From: an uncultured bacterium
Lineage (GTDB): Bacteria; Cyanobacteriota; Vampirovibrionia; Gastranaerophilales; Gastranaerophilaceae
Direction: 5' to 3'
Length of the DNA: 64,000 nt
NCBI GenBank assembly: GCA_902766105.1
Contig: CACXCI010000032.1
Span: 1 to 64,000, forward strand
The notes beneath the pieces were generated by a model. The model was not told where the DNA came from. It saw only the letters and a program-made list of their open reading frames with translations, and searched no databases. This document shows, in pieces, positions 32,486 to 40,739 of this stretch; position 1 is the first letter of the stretch, and every line of letters starts with the position of its first letter. The position numbers and the translations under genes were made by a program.

Positions 32486-33886
32486 TTGAAAAAGAAATAT
32501 CATTTTATAGCAATTGGCGGAGTTGGAATGAGCGGTTTGGCAAAATATTTATTGCAAAACAATTATGAAGTTTCAGGCTCCGATATTAATGACAGCAAAT
32601 ATGTAAAAAGTGTTCGTGATTTGGGCGCAAAAGTTTATATAGGACACAATGAAGATAATCTGCCTGATGATTGCGTAGTTGTCGCAAGCACCGCAATCAG
32701 GGAATTTAACCCTGAAATTCAAAAAGCAAAAAGGTTAGGTCTGCCAATATGGCACCGTTCCGATTTGTTAGCCGAAATTTCAAGAGGGGAAGAATACTTT
32801 ATGGGATTTTCCGGAACTCACGGAAAAACGACCACCTCAGGGTTATGTTCCTATGTTTTGGAAAAAGCAGGACTAAAACCGTCTTATGTTGTTGGTGGAA
32901 TTATTCCTGATATTCACACCAATGCTAATTGCGCTCACGCAAAATATTTTATAGCCGAACTTGATGAAAGTGACGGAACAATTGTTAAATATTCACCAAA
33001 TTTAGTTGTTGTAAATAATTTAGAGCCTGACCATCTGGATTTTTACAAAAACGGCTTAGAGTCCATTTTGGAAACTTTTGAAACATTTATTTCAAATATG
33101 AGAGAAAACGGCATAATCTTAGCTAATACAGATAACGAAGGGGTTAAAAGACTTGTTAAATATTTCTCGGTTCATGAATTGGCTCATAATGCGAAATTTA
33201 TGACATATTCTATCGGCGGAAGCACTAATTATTGCGCAAAAAACATTATTTACGACAAAGATTATACAACATTTGATATATTCTATAACGGAGAATTGCA
33301 AACAAATCTTAAAATCTGGCTTAAAGGGGTACATAATGTATATAATTCACTTGCCGTCTGGGCAAGTTTACATATAGCCGGAGTTGACATGAGTCTTGTA
33401 AATCCTCACTTTGCAACTTTTACCGGTATGGGCAGAAGATTTGAAAAAGTCGGAGAATATAACAAAATAGAAATCTATGACGATTACGCTCACCACCCGA
33501 CAGAAATCAAAGCAACCCTATCTTGCTCTAAATCATTTAAAGGTAAACGTATAATTGCAGTATTTCAACCTCACAGATATTCAAGATTGCAAAATCTTTG
33601 GAATGAATTTATGGAAGCATTTGACGGTGTTGATGAACTCATTGTAACAGATGTATATGCAGCATCAGAAGATGAAATTGTCGGAGTAAATTCAAAAGCA
33701 TTCACTGATGAATTTAGGGAAAAATCAGATATACCTTGCCGTCATATTTCAGGCAGTATGACAGATGTTGCAAAAGAATTATACAAAGAATTGAAACCAA
33801 ACGATATTGTAATTGGTTTAGGTGCAGGTACAATTACAAAACTGGGCTCTGAGTTGCTAAATCTATACAATGAAATAAATGTATAA
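32486..33886 (+). CDS. murC: UDP-N-acetylmuramate--L-alanine ligase
   Basis: 466 aa, TTG start with AGGGA upstream. Adds L-Ala to UDP-MurNAc in the cytoplasm. Rossmann domain GVGMSGLAKYLL (12-23), ATP loop GTHGKTTTS (110-118), ELDESDGTIVKY and NLEPDHLDFY with the Mg-binding His/Glu, FTGMGRRFEKVGEYN, YDDYAHHPTEIKATL and FQPHRYSRL. First gene of murC-murB-ddl-ftsQ-polyprenyl synthase-lepB. The start codon fits a moderate expression level. Confidence 0.97.
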   Translation: MKKKYHFIAIGGVGMSGLAKYLLQNNYEVSGSDINDSKYVKSVRDLGAKVYIGHNEDNLPDDCVVVASTAIREFNPEIQKAKRLGLPIWHRSDLLAEISRGEEYFMGFSGTHGKTTTSGLCSYVLEKAGLKPSYVVGGIIPDIHTNANCAHAKYFIAELDESDGTIVKYSPNLVVVNNLEPDHLDFYKNGLESILETFETFISNMRENGIILANTDNEGVKRLVKYFSVHELAHNAKFMTYSIGGSTNYCAKNIIYDKDYTTFDIFYNGELQTNLKIWLKGVHNVYNSLAVWASLHIAGVDMSLVNPHFATFTGMGRRFEKVGEYNKIEIYDDYAHHPTEIKATLSCSKSFKGKRIIAVFQPHRYSRLQNLWNEFMEAFDGVDELIVTDVYAASEDEIVGVNSKAFTDEFREKSDIPCRHISGSMTDVAKELYKELKPNDIVIGLGAGTITKLGSELLNLYNEINV

Positions 33887-33890
33887 TTAC

Positions 33891-33908
33891 GGTGCAATAA
33901 ATTGCACC
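33891..33908. repeat. GGTGCAAT palindrome between murC and murB
   Basis: GGTGCAAT-AA-ATTGCACC followed by CTACA, the same outer sequence as the inverted repeat at 4589-4649. It lies 5 nt after the murC stop in an otherwise tight operon, so it is an inserted element or an mRNA-processing hairpin. Confidence 0.55.
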
Positions 33909-33939
33909 CTACATTTTAGTGTAATATAATATTCATACG

Positions 33940-34857
33940 ATGAGCGAGCATTTGGAAAAAGATTTTGAAATAAAAAAACTTACAACTTTTAAAATCGGGG
34001 GGAAAATAAAAGAAGTTTATTTTCCTCAAAATATTGATGAACTTTATGAGGTTCTTCACCTAAAAGCTCAAAATGAATTGAAGGTTTTTGGCAATCTTTC
34101 CAATACTCTCGTATCATCTGACGGTTATAACGGATCAATTATTCTGACAACAAAAATGGATAATATCGAACTTTCCGGAACAAGAGTTGTTGCTGATGCC
34201 GGTGTGAAAGGTCCAAAATTATCACAATTTGTTGCAGGAAAAGGATTGTCGGGTTTAGAGTTTATGATAGGTTTTCCCGGAAGTGTTGGCGGCGAGGTTT
34301 GTATGAACGCCTCAGCAAACGGGCAAGCCATAAGCGACACTTTGGTTTGTGCAACCTGCTATTCCCCCCAAAAAGGTATTATAAAACTGACAAAAGATGA
34401 ACTTGAATTTGACTACAGAACCTCTCGCTGCCAAAAAGAAGATTTAATTGTTTTGCAGGCTGAATTTGAATTATCTCCAAAACCAATTGACAAAATAAAA
34501 TCTCAGATGGAAGATAATCTGGCTTTTAGAAAAGCTCACCAGCCAAATCTAACTCTCCCAAATTGCGGAAGTATATTTAAAAACCCACAAGGCGACAGCG
34601 CAGGCAGACTTTTAGACAGTATCGGTGCAAAACAAATGAGCTTTGGCGGGGTTAAAGTATGGGAAAATCACGCAAACTTTATTGTCAATAATAATAACGG
34701 AACATCTTTTGATGTTTTAAGTTTGATGTACAAAATGTACACAGCGGTAAAAAAAGAGTATAATATAGAATTAGAACCCGAGATAAGATTTTTGGGCGGA
34801 AATAACGAAAAGGAAAACGAAATATGTCAAATATTATATCAAAAGACGCAAAAATAG
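33940..34857 (+). CDS. murB: UDP-N-acetylenolpyruvoylglucosamine reductase
   Basis: 305 aa, FAD flavoenzyme that reduces the enolpyruvyl group to make UDP-MurNAc. Type II (no C-terminal extra loop). Seen: TTFKIGGK, FGNLSNTLVSSDGYNGSIIL, EFMIGFPGSVGGEVCMNASANG, the YRTSRC block, LPNCGSIFKNP with the catalytic Ser, AGRLLDSIGAKQMSFGGVKV, HANFIVNN and LEPEIRFLG. Overlaps ddl by 34 nt. The start ATG has no clear ribosome binding site. Confidence 0.96.
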   Translation: MSEHLEKDFEIKKLTTFKIGGKIKEVYFPQNIDELYEVLHLKAQNELKVFGNLSNTLVSSDGYNGSIILTTKMDNIELSGTRVVADAGVKGPKLSQFVAGKGLSGLEFMIGFPGSVGGEVCMNASANGQAISDTLVCATCYSPQKGIIKLTKDELEFDYRTSRCQKEDLIVLQAEFELSPKPIDKIKSQMEDNLAFRKAHQPNLTLPNCGSIFKNPQGDSAGRLLDSIGAKQMSFGGVKVWENHANFIVNNNNGTSFDVLSLMYKMYTAVKKEYNIELEPEIRFLGGNNEKENEICQILYQKTQK

Positions 34858-35768
34858 CAGTATTATGCGGTGGGATGTCATCAGAAGCAGAAGTGTCAAG
34901 ACGTTCAGGTAAAGGTTGTTTCAACGCTTTGCAACGTTTGGGCTACAAAAATTCAGAGCTTGTTGAGGTTGATCAAAATATTGGAAGCAAATTAAAAGAA
35001 GGCAATTTTGATTACGCATACAACGCTCTACACGGCAAATACGGAGAAGATGGCTGTATTCAAGGCTTATTGGAAATTCTTAAAATTCCATACACAGGAT
35101 GCGGAGTTATGGCATCTGCTATTTGTATGAACAAGGAATACACCAAAAAAGTTTTGTCAACATGCAAAGATATACCGCTTGCAAAATCAGTATTTGTACA
35201 AAAAGGTGATGATGTGATGGAAATGACAAAAGAGTTAAAATTTCCCGTTATCACAAAACCCGTTTCAGAAGGTTCAAGCTTTGGAATGACAAAGGTTAAT
35301 TCAAGAGAAGAGCTGAAAAAAGCTTATGAAGAAGCCATAAAATACAACGACGATGTTTTAATTGAAGAATTTATTAACGGTGTATTTGTAACAGTCGGTG
35401 TATTAGAACGTGACGGTGAAAATTTCGCAACAGAAATTCTTGAAATCAGACCTAAAAATGAGTGGTACGATTTTGAAGCAAAATATACCCCCGGAATGTC
35501 AGATTTCATTCTTCCGGCAAATCTTAGCAAAGAATTAACCGAAAAAACAAAAGAAATTGCCGTAAAATCTCACGAAATTACAGGCTGCAGAGGAGTTTCA
35601 AGAGTAGATTTTATGATATCTGATGACGGTATTCCTTATGTTATTGAAATTAACACATCCCCGGGGATGACAGACACAAGTGATTTACCGGCACAATCAA
35701 AAGTCATGGGAATCAGTTATGATGATTTGGTACAAATTATATTAAACGGAGCAGGTTTGAATAAATAA
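34824..35768 (+). CDS. ddl: D-alanine--D-alanine ligase
   Basis: 314 aa ATP-grasp enzyme that makes the D-Ala-D-Ala dipeptide for the peptidoglycan stem. AVLCGGMSSEAEVSRRSG, NALHGKYGEDGCIQGLLEI, PYTGCGVMASAICMNK, TKPVSEGSSFGM, EEFINGVFVTVGVL, RVDFMISDDGIPYVIEINTSPGMTDTS are all conserved. AAAGGAAA lies before ATG inside the murB 3' end. The stop overlaps the ftsQ start (TAATG), so translation is coupled. Confidence 0.96.
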   Translation: MSNIISKDAKIAVLCGGMSSEAEVSRRSGKGCFNALQRLGYKNSELVEVDQNIGSKLKEGNFDYAYNALHGKYGEDGCIQGLLEILKIPYTGCGVMASAICMNKEYTKKVLSTCKDIPLAKSVFVQKGDDVMEMTKELKFPVITKPVSEGSSFGMTKVNSREELKKAYEEAIKYNDDVLIEEFINGVFVTVGVLERDGENFATEILEIRPKNEWYDFEAKYTPGMSDFILPANLSKELTEKTKEIAVKSHEITGCRGVSRVDFMISDDGIPYVIEINTSPGMTDTSDLPAQSKVMGISYDDLVQIILNGAGLNK

Positions 35769-36667
35769 TGCAAGAAGCTGATTTTCATAATTTGTATAAT
35801 AATAATCAAGAATATGGGCGTGAAGATTTCGGTCATATAAAAAATTCCGTTCACAGAAAACAAAAAGAAAGAAAACTGAGAAAAAAACGAAAAAAAGCTA
35901 ATCGTTTAAAATCTTTTCTTAGATTTTTATTATTAGGCTTGCTGCTATTTCTTATTTATGAATTTTTCAGACTTCCAGGATGGTATTTGCCAAAAGAAGC
36001 ATTTAAAAACCCTACAATTAACAAAGTTGAAATAGTGAATAATAAAATTATTCCAACACATATTATTAATCAGGAATTAAAAGATATTAAAATAAATCAT
36101 ATTCCAATATTTTTAATGAGTGTAAAACCCGTTAAAAAAGCTCTCTTTAAAAATCCTGTTATGAAAAATATTTTTGTAAGGCGATACGGATTTCCTGCCA
36201 GAATTCAAATTATTGTAAAAGAAAGAACCCCAATTGCAATAATCAAAACAAATTTAAACAGTAAACCATCAGCTTTTTTTACCACTGACGGAATTTTGAT
36301 AAATTATAAACCTTATATGATTTTAGAAGATGATATTTCAATCCTTAAAATCATAACTAATCAAAACAGTCTAAAAAAAGAATTTAATGTTAAAAAAATT
36401 CGTGAAATTGAAAAAATTGTAAAAGCTGTTGAAACTTATTCTGATGAAAAAGTTGAATATATTGATATGCGTAACCCAAATGATGTTTATGTAAAAATCA
36501 AAACAACAAGCATTCGTCTGGGAACATTAGACAGCACAGTATTTGAAAGAATCAAAAGAATTTATACAATACTGCCGCAAGTTTCAGAAGTTAATTCCAG
36601 AGTTAAATATATTGATTTAAGCTGGGATAAAGTAAACTATTTAAAACTTGATAAGAATAAAAAGTAG
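35768..36667 (+). CDS. ftsQ: cell division protein FtsQ/DivIB
   Basis: 299 aa bitopic protein. The cytoplasmic N-terminus (1-47) is very basic near the membrane (KQKERKLRKKRKKANR); the membrane helix is at about 50-68; a POTRA domain follows (INKVEIVNNKIIPTHIINQEL ... FVRRYGFPARIQIIVKERTPIAII), then the FtsQ beta domain with FFTTDGILINYKP and VKYIDLSWDKVNYLKL. Bridges the FtsBL complex and the septal synthase. Position after ddl is the classic dcw order. Confidence 0.88.
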   Translation: MQEADFHNLYNNNQEYGREDFGHIKNSVHRKQKERKLRKKRKKANRLKSFLRFLLLGLLLFLIYEFFRLPGWYLPKEAFKNPTINKVEIVNNKIIPTHIINQELKDIKINHIPIFLMSVKPVKKALFKNPVMKNIFVRRYGFPARIQIIVKERTPIAIIKTNLNSKPSAFFTTDGILINYKPYMILEDDISILKIITNQNSLKKEFNVKKIREIEKIVKAVETYSDEKVEYIDMRNPNDVYVKIKTTSIRLGTLDSTVFERIKRIYTILPQVSEVNSRVKYIDLSWDKVNYLKLDKNKK

Positions 36668-36707
36668 TACAATAGAAATTTTTAACTATTCATATAACAA
36701 TAAAATT

Positions 36708-37592
36708 ATGACATTTTCAGAAGAATATAACAAAATAAAACAAATAGCCCAACAAGAACTTTCAATTATTGAAGATAAATTGGTCGAAAATATTGATATC
36801 AGAAAAGAGTTAATGCTGCCGTTAAAACAACTTTTAACAGCACCTTCAAAACGTGTCAGACCACTTATTGCAATTTTATATACAAAGGCAAACAAAGAAG
36901 ATTTATCAAACGAACAGCTGGAAATATTGTCAGTAATTGAACTTATCCATAATGCTTCCTTAATTCATGACGATATTATTGATGAATGTAAAATAAGAAG
37001 AGGACAAAAAAATCTTTCTGCTCAATTTGATAATAAAATCGGAGTGATTTCCGGAGATTACCTGCTGGCTTTATCAATGGAAAAATTAACCCGATTTGGT
37101 AACCTTGAAATTATAAATAAAATCTCAAAAACAATAAAGAAAATGTGCATCGGAGAAATCAACCAAAATTTTGACAGATTTAAAATCGGGACAATTGACG
37201 AGTACATTGAAAAAACAAAAAATAAAACTGCTTATTTGTTTGAAACAGCGTTAATATGCTGTCTATCACTTAGTCAAAATCAACACGATATCAATAAAAT
37301 AAGCAATTTTGGGATAAATACCGGAATAGCTTTTCAGATAAGGGATGATATTCTTAATTTCACTCAAAACAGTTCAGAAAAAAAGCCGTCTAAAAATGAT
37401 ATAAAAGATGGTATCTACAATGCTCCTGTCATATTAGGAAACAAAGAAGACAATTATACCTCAGGTATTGAAAAAACAAAGATTTTGTTAAATAATTATA
37501 TAAAAAATGCTAAATCTGATATTAAAGATCTACCTGAAAATGAATATAAAAAAGCATTAGAGAATTTTTTGGAGCTTTTAAAAAATGTTTGA
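36708..37592 (+). CDS. all-trans polyprenyl diphosphate synthase
   Basis: 294 aa from ATG 36708. Chain-elongating prenyltransferase. KRVRPLIAIL (substrate Arg), first Asp-rich motif HDDIIDECKIRRGQ, then GDYLLALS and a variant second Asp-rich motif RDDILN (Asn for the last Asp). The length and motif I fit medium- to long-chain enzymes that make quinone side chains. Inserted between ftsQ and lepB; overlaps lepB by 8 nt. It could pair with the MenG-like methyltransferase in menaquinone synthesis. The longer frame from 36648 overlaps ftsQ and is less likely. Confidence 0.85.
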   Translation: MTFSEEYNKIKQIAQQELSIIEDKLVENIDIRKELMLPLKQLLTAPSKRVRPLIAILYTKANKEDLSNEQLEILSVIELIHNASLIHDDIIDECKIRRGQKNLSAQFDNKIGVISGDYLLALSMEKLTRFGNLEIINKISKTIKKMCIGEINQNFDRFKIGTIDEYIEKTKNKTAYLFETALICCLSLSQNQHDINKISNFGINTGIAFQIRDDILNFTQNSSEKKPSKNDIKDGIYNAPVILGNKEDNYTSGIEKTKILLNNYIKNAKSDIKDLPENEYKKALENFLELLKNV

Positions 37593-38355
37593 AAACATAA
37601 AATCAAATATAAGAGAGAAACGTGATGCGATTTGGTTAAATTTCAAATCCAGATTACCGGAAAATATACAAAATCAAATAGATAAATATGCTGATAAATA
37701 CAGAGCATACAAAGAAACAGCTTTATGCGAAATTATTGAAACTATTGTTTTTGTACTAGTTATGGTAATTATAATAAGATTTTTTATCGGGGAAATTCGT
37801 TGGATACCGTCAGGTTCAATGAAACCAACTCTTATTGAAGGCGACAGAATTATCGTTGAAAGATATTCAAGATTTTTCACAGGACCGGACAGAGGGGACA
37901 TTATGGTATTTTACCCGCCATCAACTCGGTTATCAAAAAGTCCTATTCCTTTGTTTTCACGTCTGACAGGGATTTTATGTAAAGATGTTGCCTATATAAA
38001 AAGAGTAGTAGGACTCCCCGGAGATACAATTGAAATCAAACCGCAAAATGACGGTTCTGCATTTGTTTATATAAACGGAGAAAAATACCAAGAAGATTAT
38101 ATAAAAAGCATTTATGAATACCCTGCTTGCCCTGATAAAGGTGCTAATCCGACAGTTTTGGCAAATGAACAATTGATGAAATGCGGGCCGTTTAAACTTG
38201 GTAAAGATAAATATTTTATGATGGGCGACAATCGTGGCAGCTCATTTGACAGTCGTTATTGGGGAGAACTCAATAAAGACAGATTTGTCGGTCGAGCAGT
38301 TGCCGTTTGGTGGCCTGTTAAAAGAGCAAAAATTCTGCACAAATTAAAGAAATAA
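37585..38355 (+). CDS. lepB: signal peptidase I
   Basis: 256 aa. Cytoplasmic N-terminus, one membrane helix at about 50-70 (IIETIVFVLVMVIIIRFFIG), then the periplasmic catalytic domain: WIPSGSMKPTL with the Ser nucleophile, DRIIVERYSRF, GDIMVFYPP, YIKRVVGLPGDTIE with the Lys general base, and MGDNRGSSFDSRYWG. Cleaves Sec/Tat signal peptides. Last gene of the mur-fts operon. The loop between boxes B and D (STRLSKSPIPLFSRLTGILC) is longer than usual. Confidence 0.95.
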   Translation: MFENIKSNIREKRDAIWLNFKSRLPENIQNQIDKYADKYRAYKETALCEIIETIVFVLVMVIIIRFFIGEIRWIPSGSMKPTLIEGDRIIVERYSRFFTGPDRGDIMVFYPPSTRLSKSPIPLFSRLTGILCKDVAYIKRVVGLPGDTIEIKPQNDGSAFVYINGEKYQEDYIKSIYEYPACPDKGANPTVLANEQLMKCGPFKLGKDKYFMMGDNRGSSFDSRYWGELNKDRFVGRAVAVWWPVKRAKILHKLKK

Positions 38356-38405
38356 AGGGTTAAGTATATTTATGAAAAAAATTATTGTTGCTCAGCCAAT
38401 AGTAG

Positions 38406-38423
38406 GGTAGACTTTAGTCTACC
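38406..38423. repeat. REP hairpin left of RAYT
   Basis: GGTAGACT-TT-AGTCTACC, a perfect 8-bp stem, 20 nt before the RAYT start codon. Confidence 0.75.
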
Positions 38424-38442
38424 AAAACAATATAATTAGTAT

Positions 38443-38964
38443 ATGTCAAATTTTAAGAGATATTATCAAGACAACAATATTGTTTTTATTACTATTGTCA
38501 CGTACAATCGACAACCAATATTAGTTGATAATATTGATTTATTGCGTAATTCATTGAAATCAGTTAAATATAATTATAAAATTATTGCAGGAATTGTCAT
38601 GCCTGATCATATACACATTTTGATACAAACTGACAAAACTAATAATTATTCAAAAATAATTGCATCATTTAAAGCGAATTTTTCTAAACACCTGCCACTA
38701 AATAAAAACCAAACAAACTCTCAACTTGTAAGACGTGAAAAAGGTATTTGGCAAAGAAAATACTATGACCATATTATAAGAGATGAAAATGATTTTAATA
38801 AACATCTTGATTATATACATTATAACCCAATGAAGCATTTGAATATATACCCAAAAGATTGGGAATTTTCTTCTTTCATTAAATTTGTAAAACAAGGATT
38901 TTATCAGGAAAACTGGTGCAATTTTGATGACAAAAACAATATTTTAAATATGGATTTGGAATAA
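38443..38964 (+). CDS. REP-associated tyrosine transposase (RAYT, Y1/IS200-like)
   Basis: 173 aa single-domain HUH nuclease. ITIVTYNRQPIL starts the fold, the metal-binding HUH motif is PDHIHIL (H56, H58), and GIWQRKYYDHIIRDENDF followed by YIHYNPMKH is the RAYT signature with the catalytic Tyr on the second helix. RAYTs cut and join single-stranded REP hairpins and are thought to spread them. Here the gene is bracketed by REP hairpins with an 8-bp stem: one at 38406 and three in a 55-bp tandem array at 38978-39105. More copies lie at 1.6-1.8 kb. Intact. Confidence 0.93.
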   Translation: MSNFKRYYQDNNIVFITIVTYNRQPILVDNIDLLRNSLKSVKYNYKIIAGIVMPDHIHILIQTDKTNNYSKIIASFKANFSKHLPLNKNQTNSQLVRREKGIWQRKYYDHIIRDENDFNKHLDYIHYNPMKHLNIYPKDWEFSSFIKFVKQGFYQENWCNFDDKNNILNMDLE

Positions 38965-38977
38965 GTATTATTGTTGT

Positions 38978-39105
38978 GGTAGACTGAAGTCTACCCTACT
39001 GCTTTTTGATTTTGATGCCATTGATAACAGATGGTAGACTGAGGTCTACCCTACTACTTTTTGATTTTGATATCATTGATAACAGATGGTAGACTGAGGT
39101 CTACC
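38978..39105. repeat. REP array, 55-bp tandem units
   Basis: Three hairpins GGTAGACT-GA-(A/G)GTCTACC at 38978, 39033 and 39088, exactly 55 bp apart. The first two are followed by the same CCTACT(G/A)CTTTTTGATTTTGAT(GC/AT)CATTGATAACAGAT spacer. Lies right of the RAYT gene. Confidence 0.8.
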
Positions 39106-39171
39106 CTACTGCTAAAGTATCCTACTACTCAAGTACCATACTGTTTCGGAATATATCTGTTCATTTAGGAT

Positions 39172-39561
39172 TTACCCCAGCATGTGATAATATTTCATAT
39201 AATCAGCCATTATGGCAGAACTTGTACCATTAACAACGTTGGCTTTTATAATTTGATCTTTATCACTTGATGTTTGATTATCGACTTTAGAGGTTTCATC
39301 AAATTTCGGACTCATTTCTTGTTGTTTTTGAACCTCTTGAGCTGCCTCTATAAATTGTTCTATTTGCTTCATGACCTCGGAGTGCAGCTTTACATCACCG
39401 TCAAATGAACCTGTCGATTGTATTCCGGCAGTATCAAAATCCTCTAAAATCTGTTCCCATTGGCTGTAATTTGTTATTGATGTACCCTGAGCCTGAGCTG
39501 CTGCCTGCGCACGTCTTAACTCATCAACGGATTTGATATCTTCGACATTATCCATAGCCAT
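39172..39561 (-). CDS. leaderless hypothetical protein, putative regulon member
   Basis: 129 aa, acidic, no signal peptide, no cysteine. Helix-rich start (VDELRRAQAAAQAQG), a middle QWEQILEDFDTAGIQSTG, a coiled-coil helix (LHSEVMKQIEQFIEAAQEVQKQQEM), a Ser/Asp-rich linker and a final IMADYMKYYHML. No family recognised. AAGGAG before the ATG. Its upstream DNA carries TTTGTTACAAA plus CATGTTGAAA and aligns with that of the gene at 12549, so the two are probably co-regulated. Confidence 0.6.
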   Translation of the reverse strand: MAMDNVEDIKSVDELRRAQAAAQAQGTSITNYSQWEQILEDFDTAGIQSTGSFDGDVKLHSEVMKQIEQFIEAAQEVQKQQEMSPKFDETSKVDNQTSSDKDQIIKANVVNGTSSAIMADYMKYYHMLG

Positions 39562-39646
39562 AGCAAATCTCCTTATTATATCTCTCTTAAATTTATAAAG
39601 TTTTGAAAATTATTGTATTTTCAACATGAAATGTTTTTGTAACAAA
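39562..39646 (-). promoter_or_regulatory. upstream region with TTTGTTACAAA palindrome
   Basis: On the minus strand: TTTGTTACAAA (39646-39636), 7 nt, CATGTTGAAA (from 39628), then AATTTTCAAAACTTTATAAATTTAAGAGAG and the AAGGAG site. Spacing and sequence match the region at 12461-12548. It fits entirely between the thiL stop and this gene. Confidence 0.55.
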
Positions 39647-39648
39647 TA

Positions 39649-40737
39649 TTAATAATTAGAATTAAAGTGATTAAATAATTTTGCTTCAACATCTAATTTT
39701 GAATAATGTTTTGTAAAATTTTTAAATACCAAATCAACCCCTAATCCTGATTTTACATGTCCGATTTCTACCCCACCGATATCGTATTTTTGGGGTACAA
39801 CAGCAACAATTCCGTAATCTTCGCCCCCGAAAAGTATCAAATTTTGCCAGTTTTCAAACTTTTCAATTTCTTTGTCATAAGGAATCTTATCAAAATCAAT
39901 TTCCAACAGCACTCCGCTTTGATTTGCAATAGTTGATAGGGCATCCATCAAACCATCTGAGGTATCCATCATTGCATAATCTTCTTTCACAATTTTTCCG
40001 ACACTTGCCCCAAATTCAACCTGAGCTTTTGGCTCAAGATGTGCTTTTATAAAAACCTCTTTTCCCTCGCCCACAACATCCATTTGGTGGGAGAGGGTAG
40101 AATTTGTTAATGAGCTTTGCGAATTTACAAATTCGGGTGAGGCGTTCATATTAAAAAGTTTCTCTTTTCCCTCGCCCACAGCATCTATTCGGTGGGAGAG
40201 GGTAGAATTTGTTAATGAGCTTTGCGAATTTAAAAATTCGGGTGAGGGTAACAATAATTTCAATCCCGCAGCAGACGATCCGTGTATCCCTGCCACAACT
40301 ACCTTGTAACCCTCTTTAGCATTTGACCGAGATGAGATGTTTCTCCCTTCAGTTTTACCTATTGCACAAACCGAAATATAAACTTTATCAGAACCAGTAA
40401 TATCTCCGCCAACAATCTGAATACCATCACCACAAGCTTCTTTTGCACCATTATAAAACTCGCTGACAAAATTATCGTCAACATTCTTAGGCAAAGAGAG
40501 TGATACGGTAAGATATTTACATTCACCTCCGCTTGCCGCAATATCAGAAACATTTACCATAACTGACTTGTAACCAAGTTGACGTGGAGTAATAGTTTCA
40601 AGAGAAAAATGAATATCCTCAACTAAACTGTCTTGAGTTACAACAATTCCCAAATCTTTTAGATACGCACAATCATCTCCGATATATGATGAATTAAGGA
40701 TATTTTTTATTGATGATATAAGGTCTTTTTCCTTCAT
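39649..40737 (-). CDS. thiL: thiamine-monophosphate kinase with repeat-derived insertion
   Basis: 362 aa, about 40-60 longer than usual. Makes thiamine diphosphate from the monophosphate. IGDDCAYL, DSLVEDIHFSLETITPRQLGYKSVMVNVSDIAASGG, GGDITGSDKVYISVCAIG, DTSDGLMDALSTIA and FGGEDYGIVAVVP are intact. Residues 164-227 contain two copies of SPEF(L/V)NSQSSLTNSTLSH, encoded by a tandem palindromic element (40064-40248), between the GSSAAGLKLL and HLEPKAQVEFG blocks. The insertion keeps frame and sits in a surface loop region, so the enzyme may still work. Starts 2 nt after the GGDEF gene's stop. Confidence 0.92.
   Translation of the reverse strand: MKEKDLISSIKNILNSSYIGDDCAYLKDLGIVVTQDSLVEDIHFSLETITPRQLGYKSVMVNVSDIAASGGECKYLTVSLSLPKNVDDNFVSEFYNGAKEACGDGIQIVGGDITGSDKVYISVCAIGKTEGRNISSRSNAKEGYKVVVAGIHGSSAAGLKLLLPSPEFLNSQSSLTNSTLSHRIDAVGEGKEKLFNMNASPEFVNSQSSLTNSTLSHQMDVVGEGKEVFIKAHLEPKAQVEFGASVGKIVKEDYAMMDTSDGLMDALSTIANQSGVLLEIDFDKIPYDKEIEKFENWQNLILFGGEDYGIVAVVPQKYDIGGVEIGHVKSGLGVDLVFKNFTKHYSKLDVEAKLFNHFNSNY
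40064..40248. repeat. tandem CCCTCGCCC...GGGTGAGG element inside thiL
   Basis: Two copies of about 80 bp (40064-40143 and 40169-40248), each starting CCCTCGCCCAC, containing GGTGGGAGAGGGTAGAATTT and TTAATGAGCTTTGCGAATTT, and ending ATTCGGGTGAGG. The ends are imperfect inverted repeats of the same CCTCACCC type as the elements around DUF559 copy B. Length per unit keeps the thiL frame open. Confidence 0.8.
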
Positions 40738-40739
40738 AG

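Noticed and set aside
38978-39105. Possible CRISPR array (regular 55-bp repeats)
   Set aside because: The spacers are themselves repeated, the hairpin equals the REP of the adjacent RAYT, there are only three units and no cas gene.
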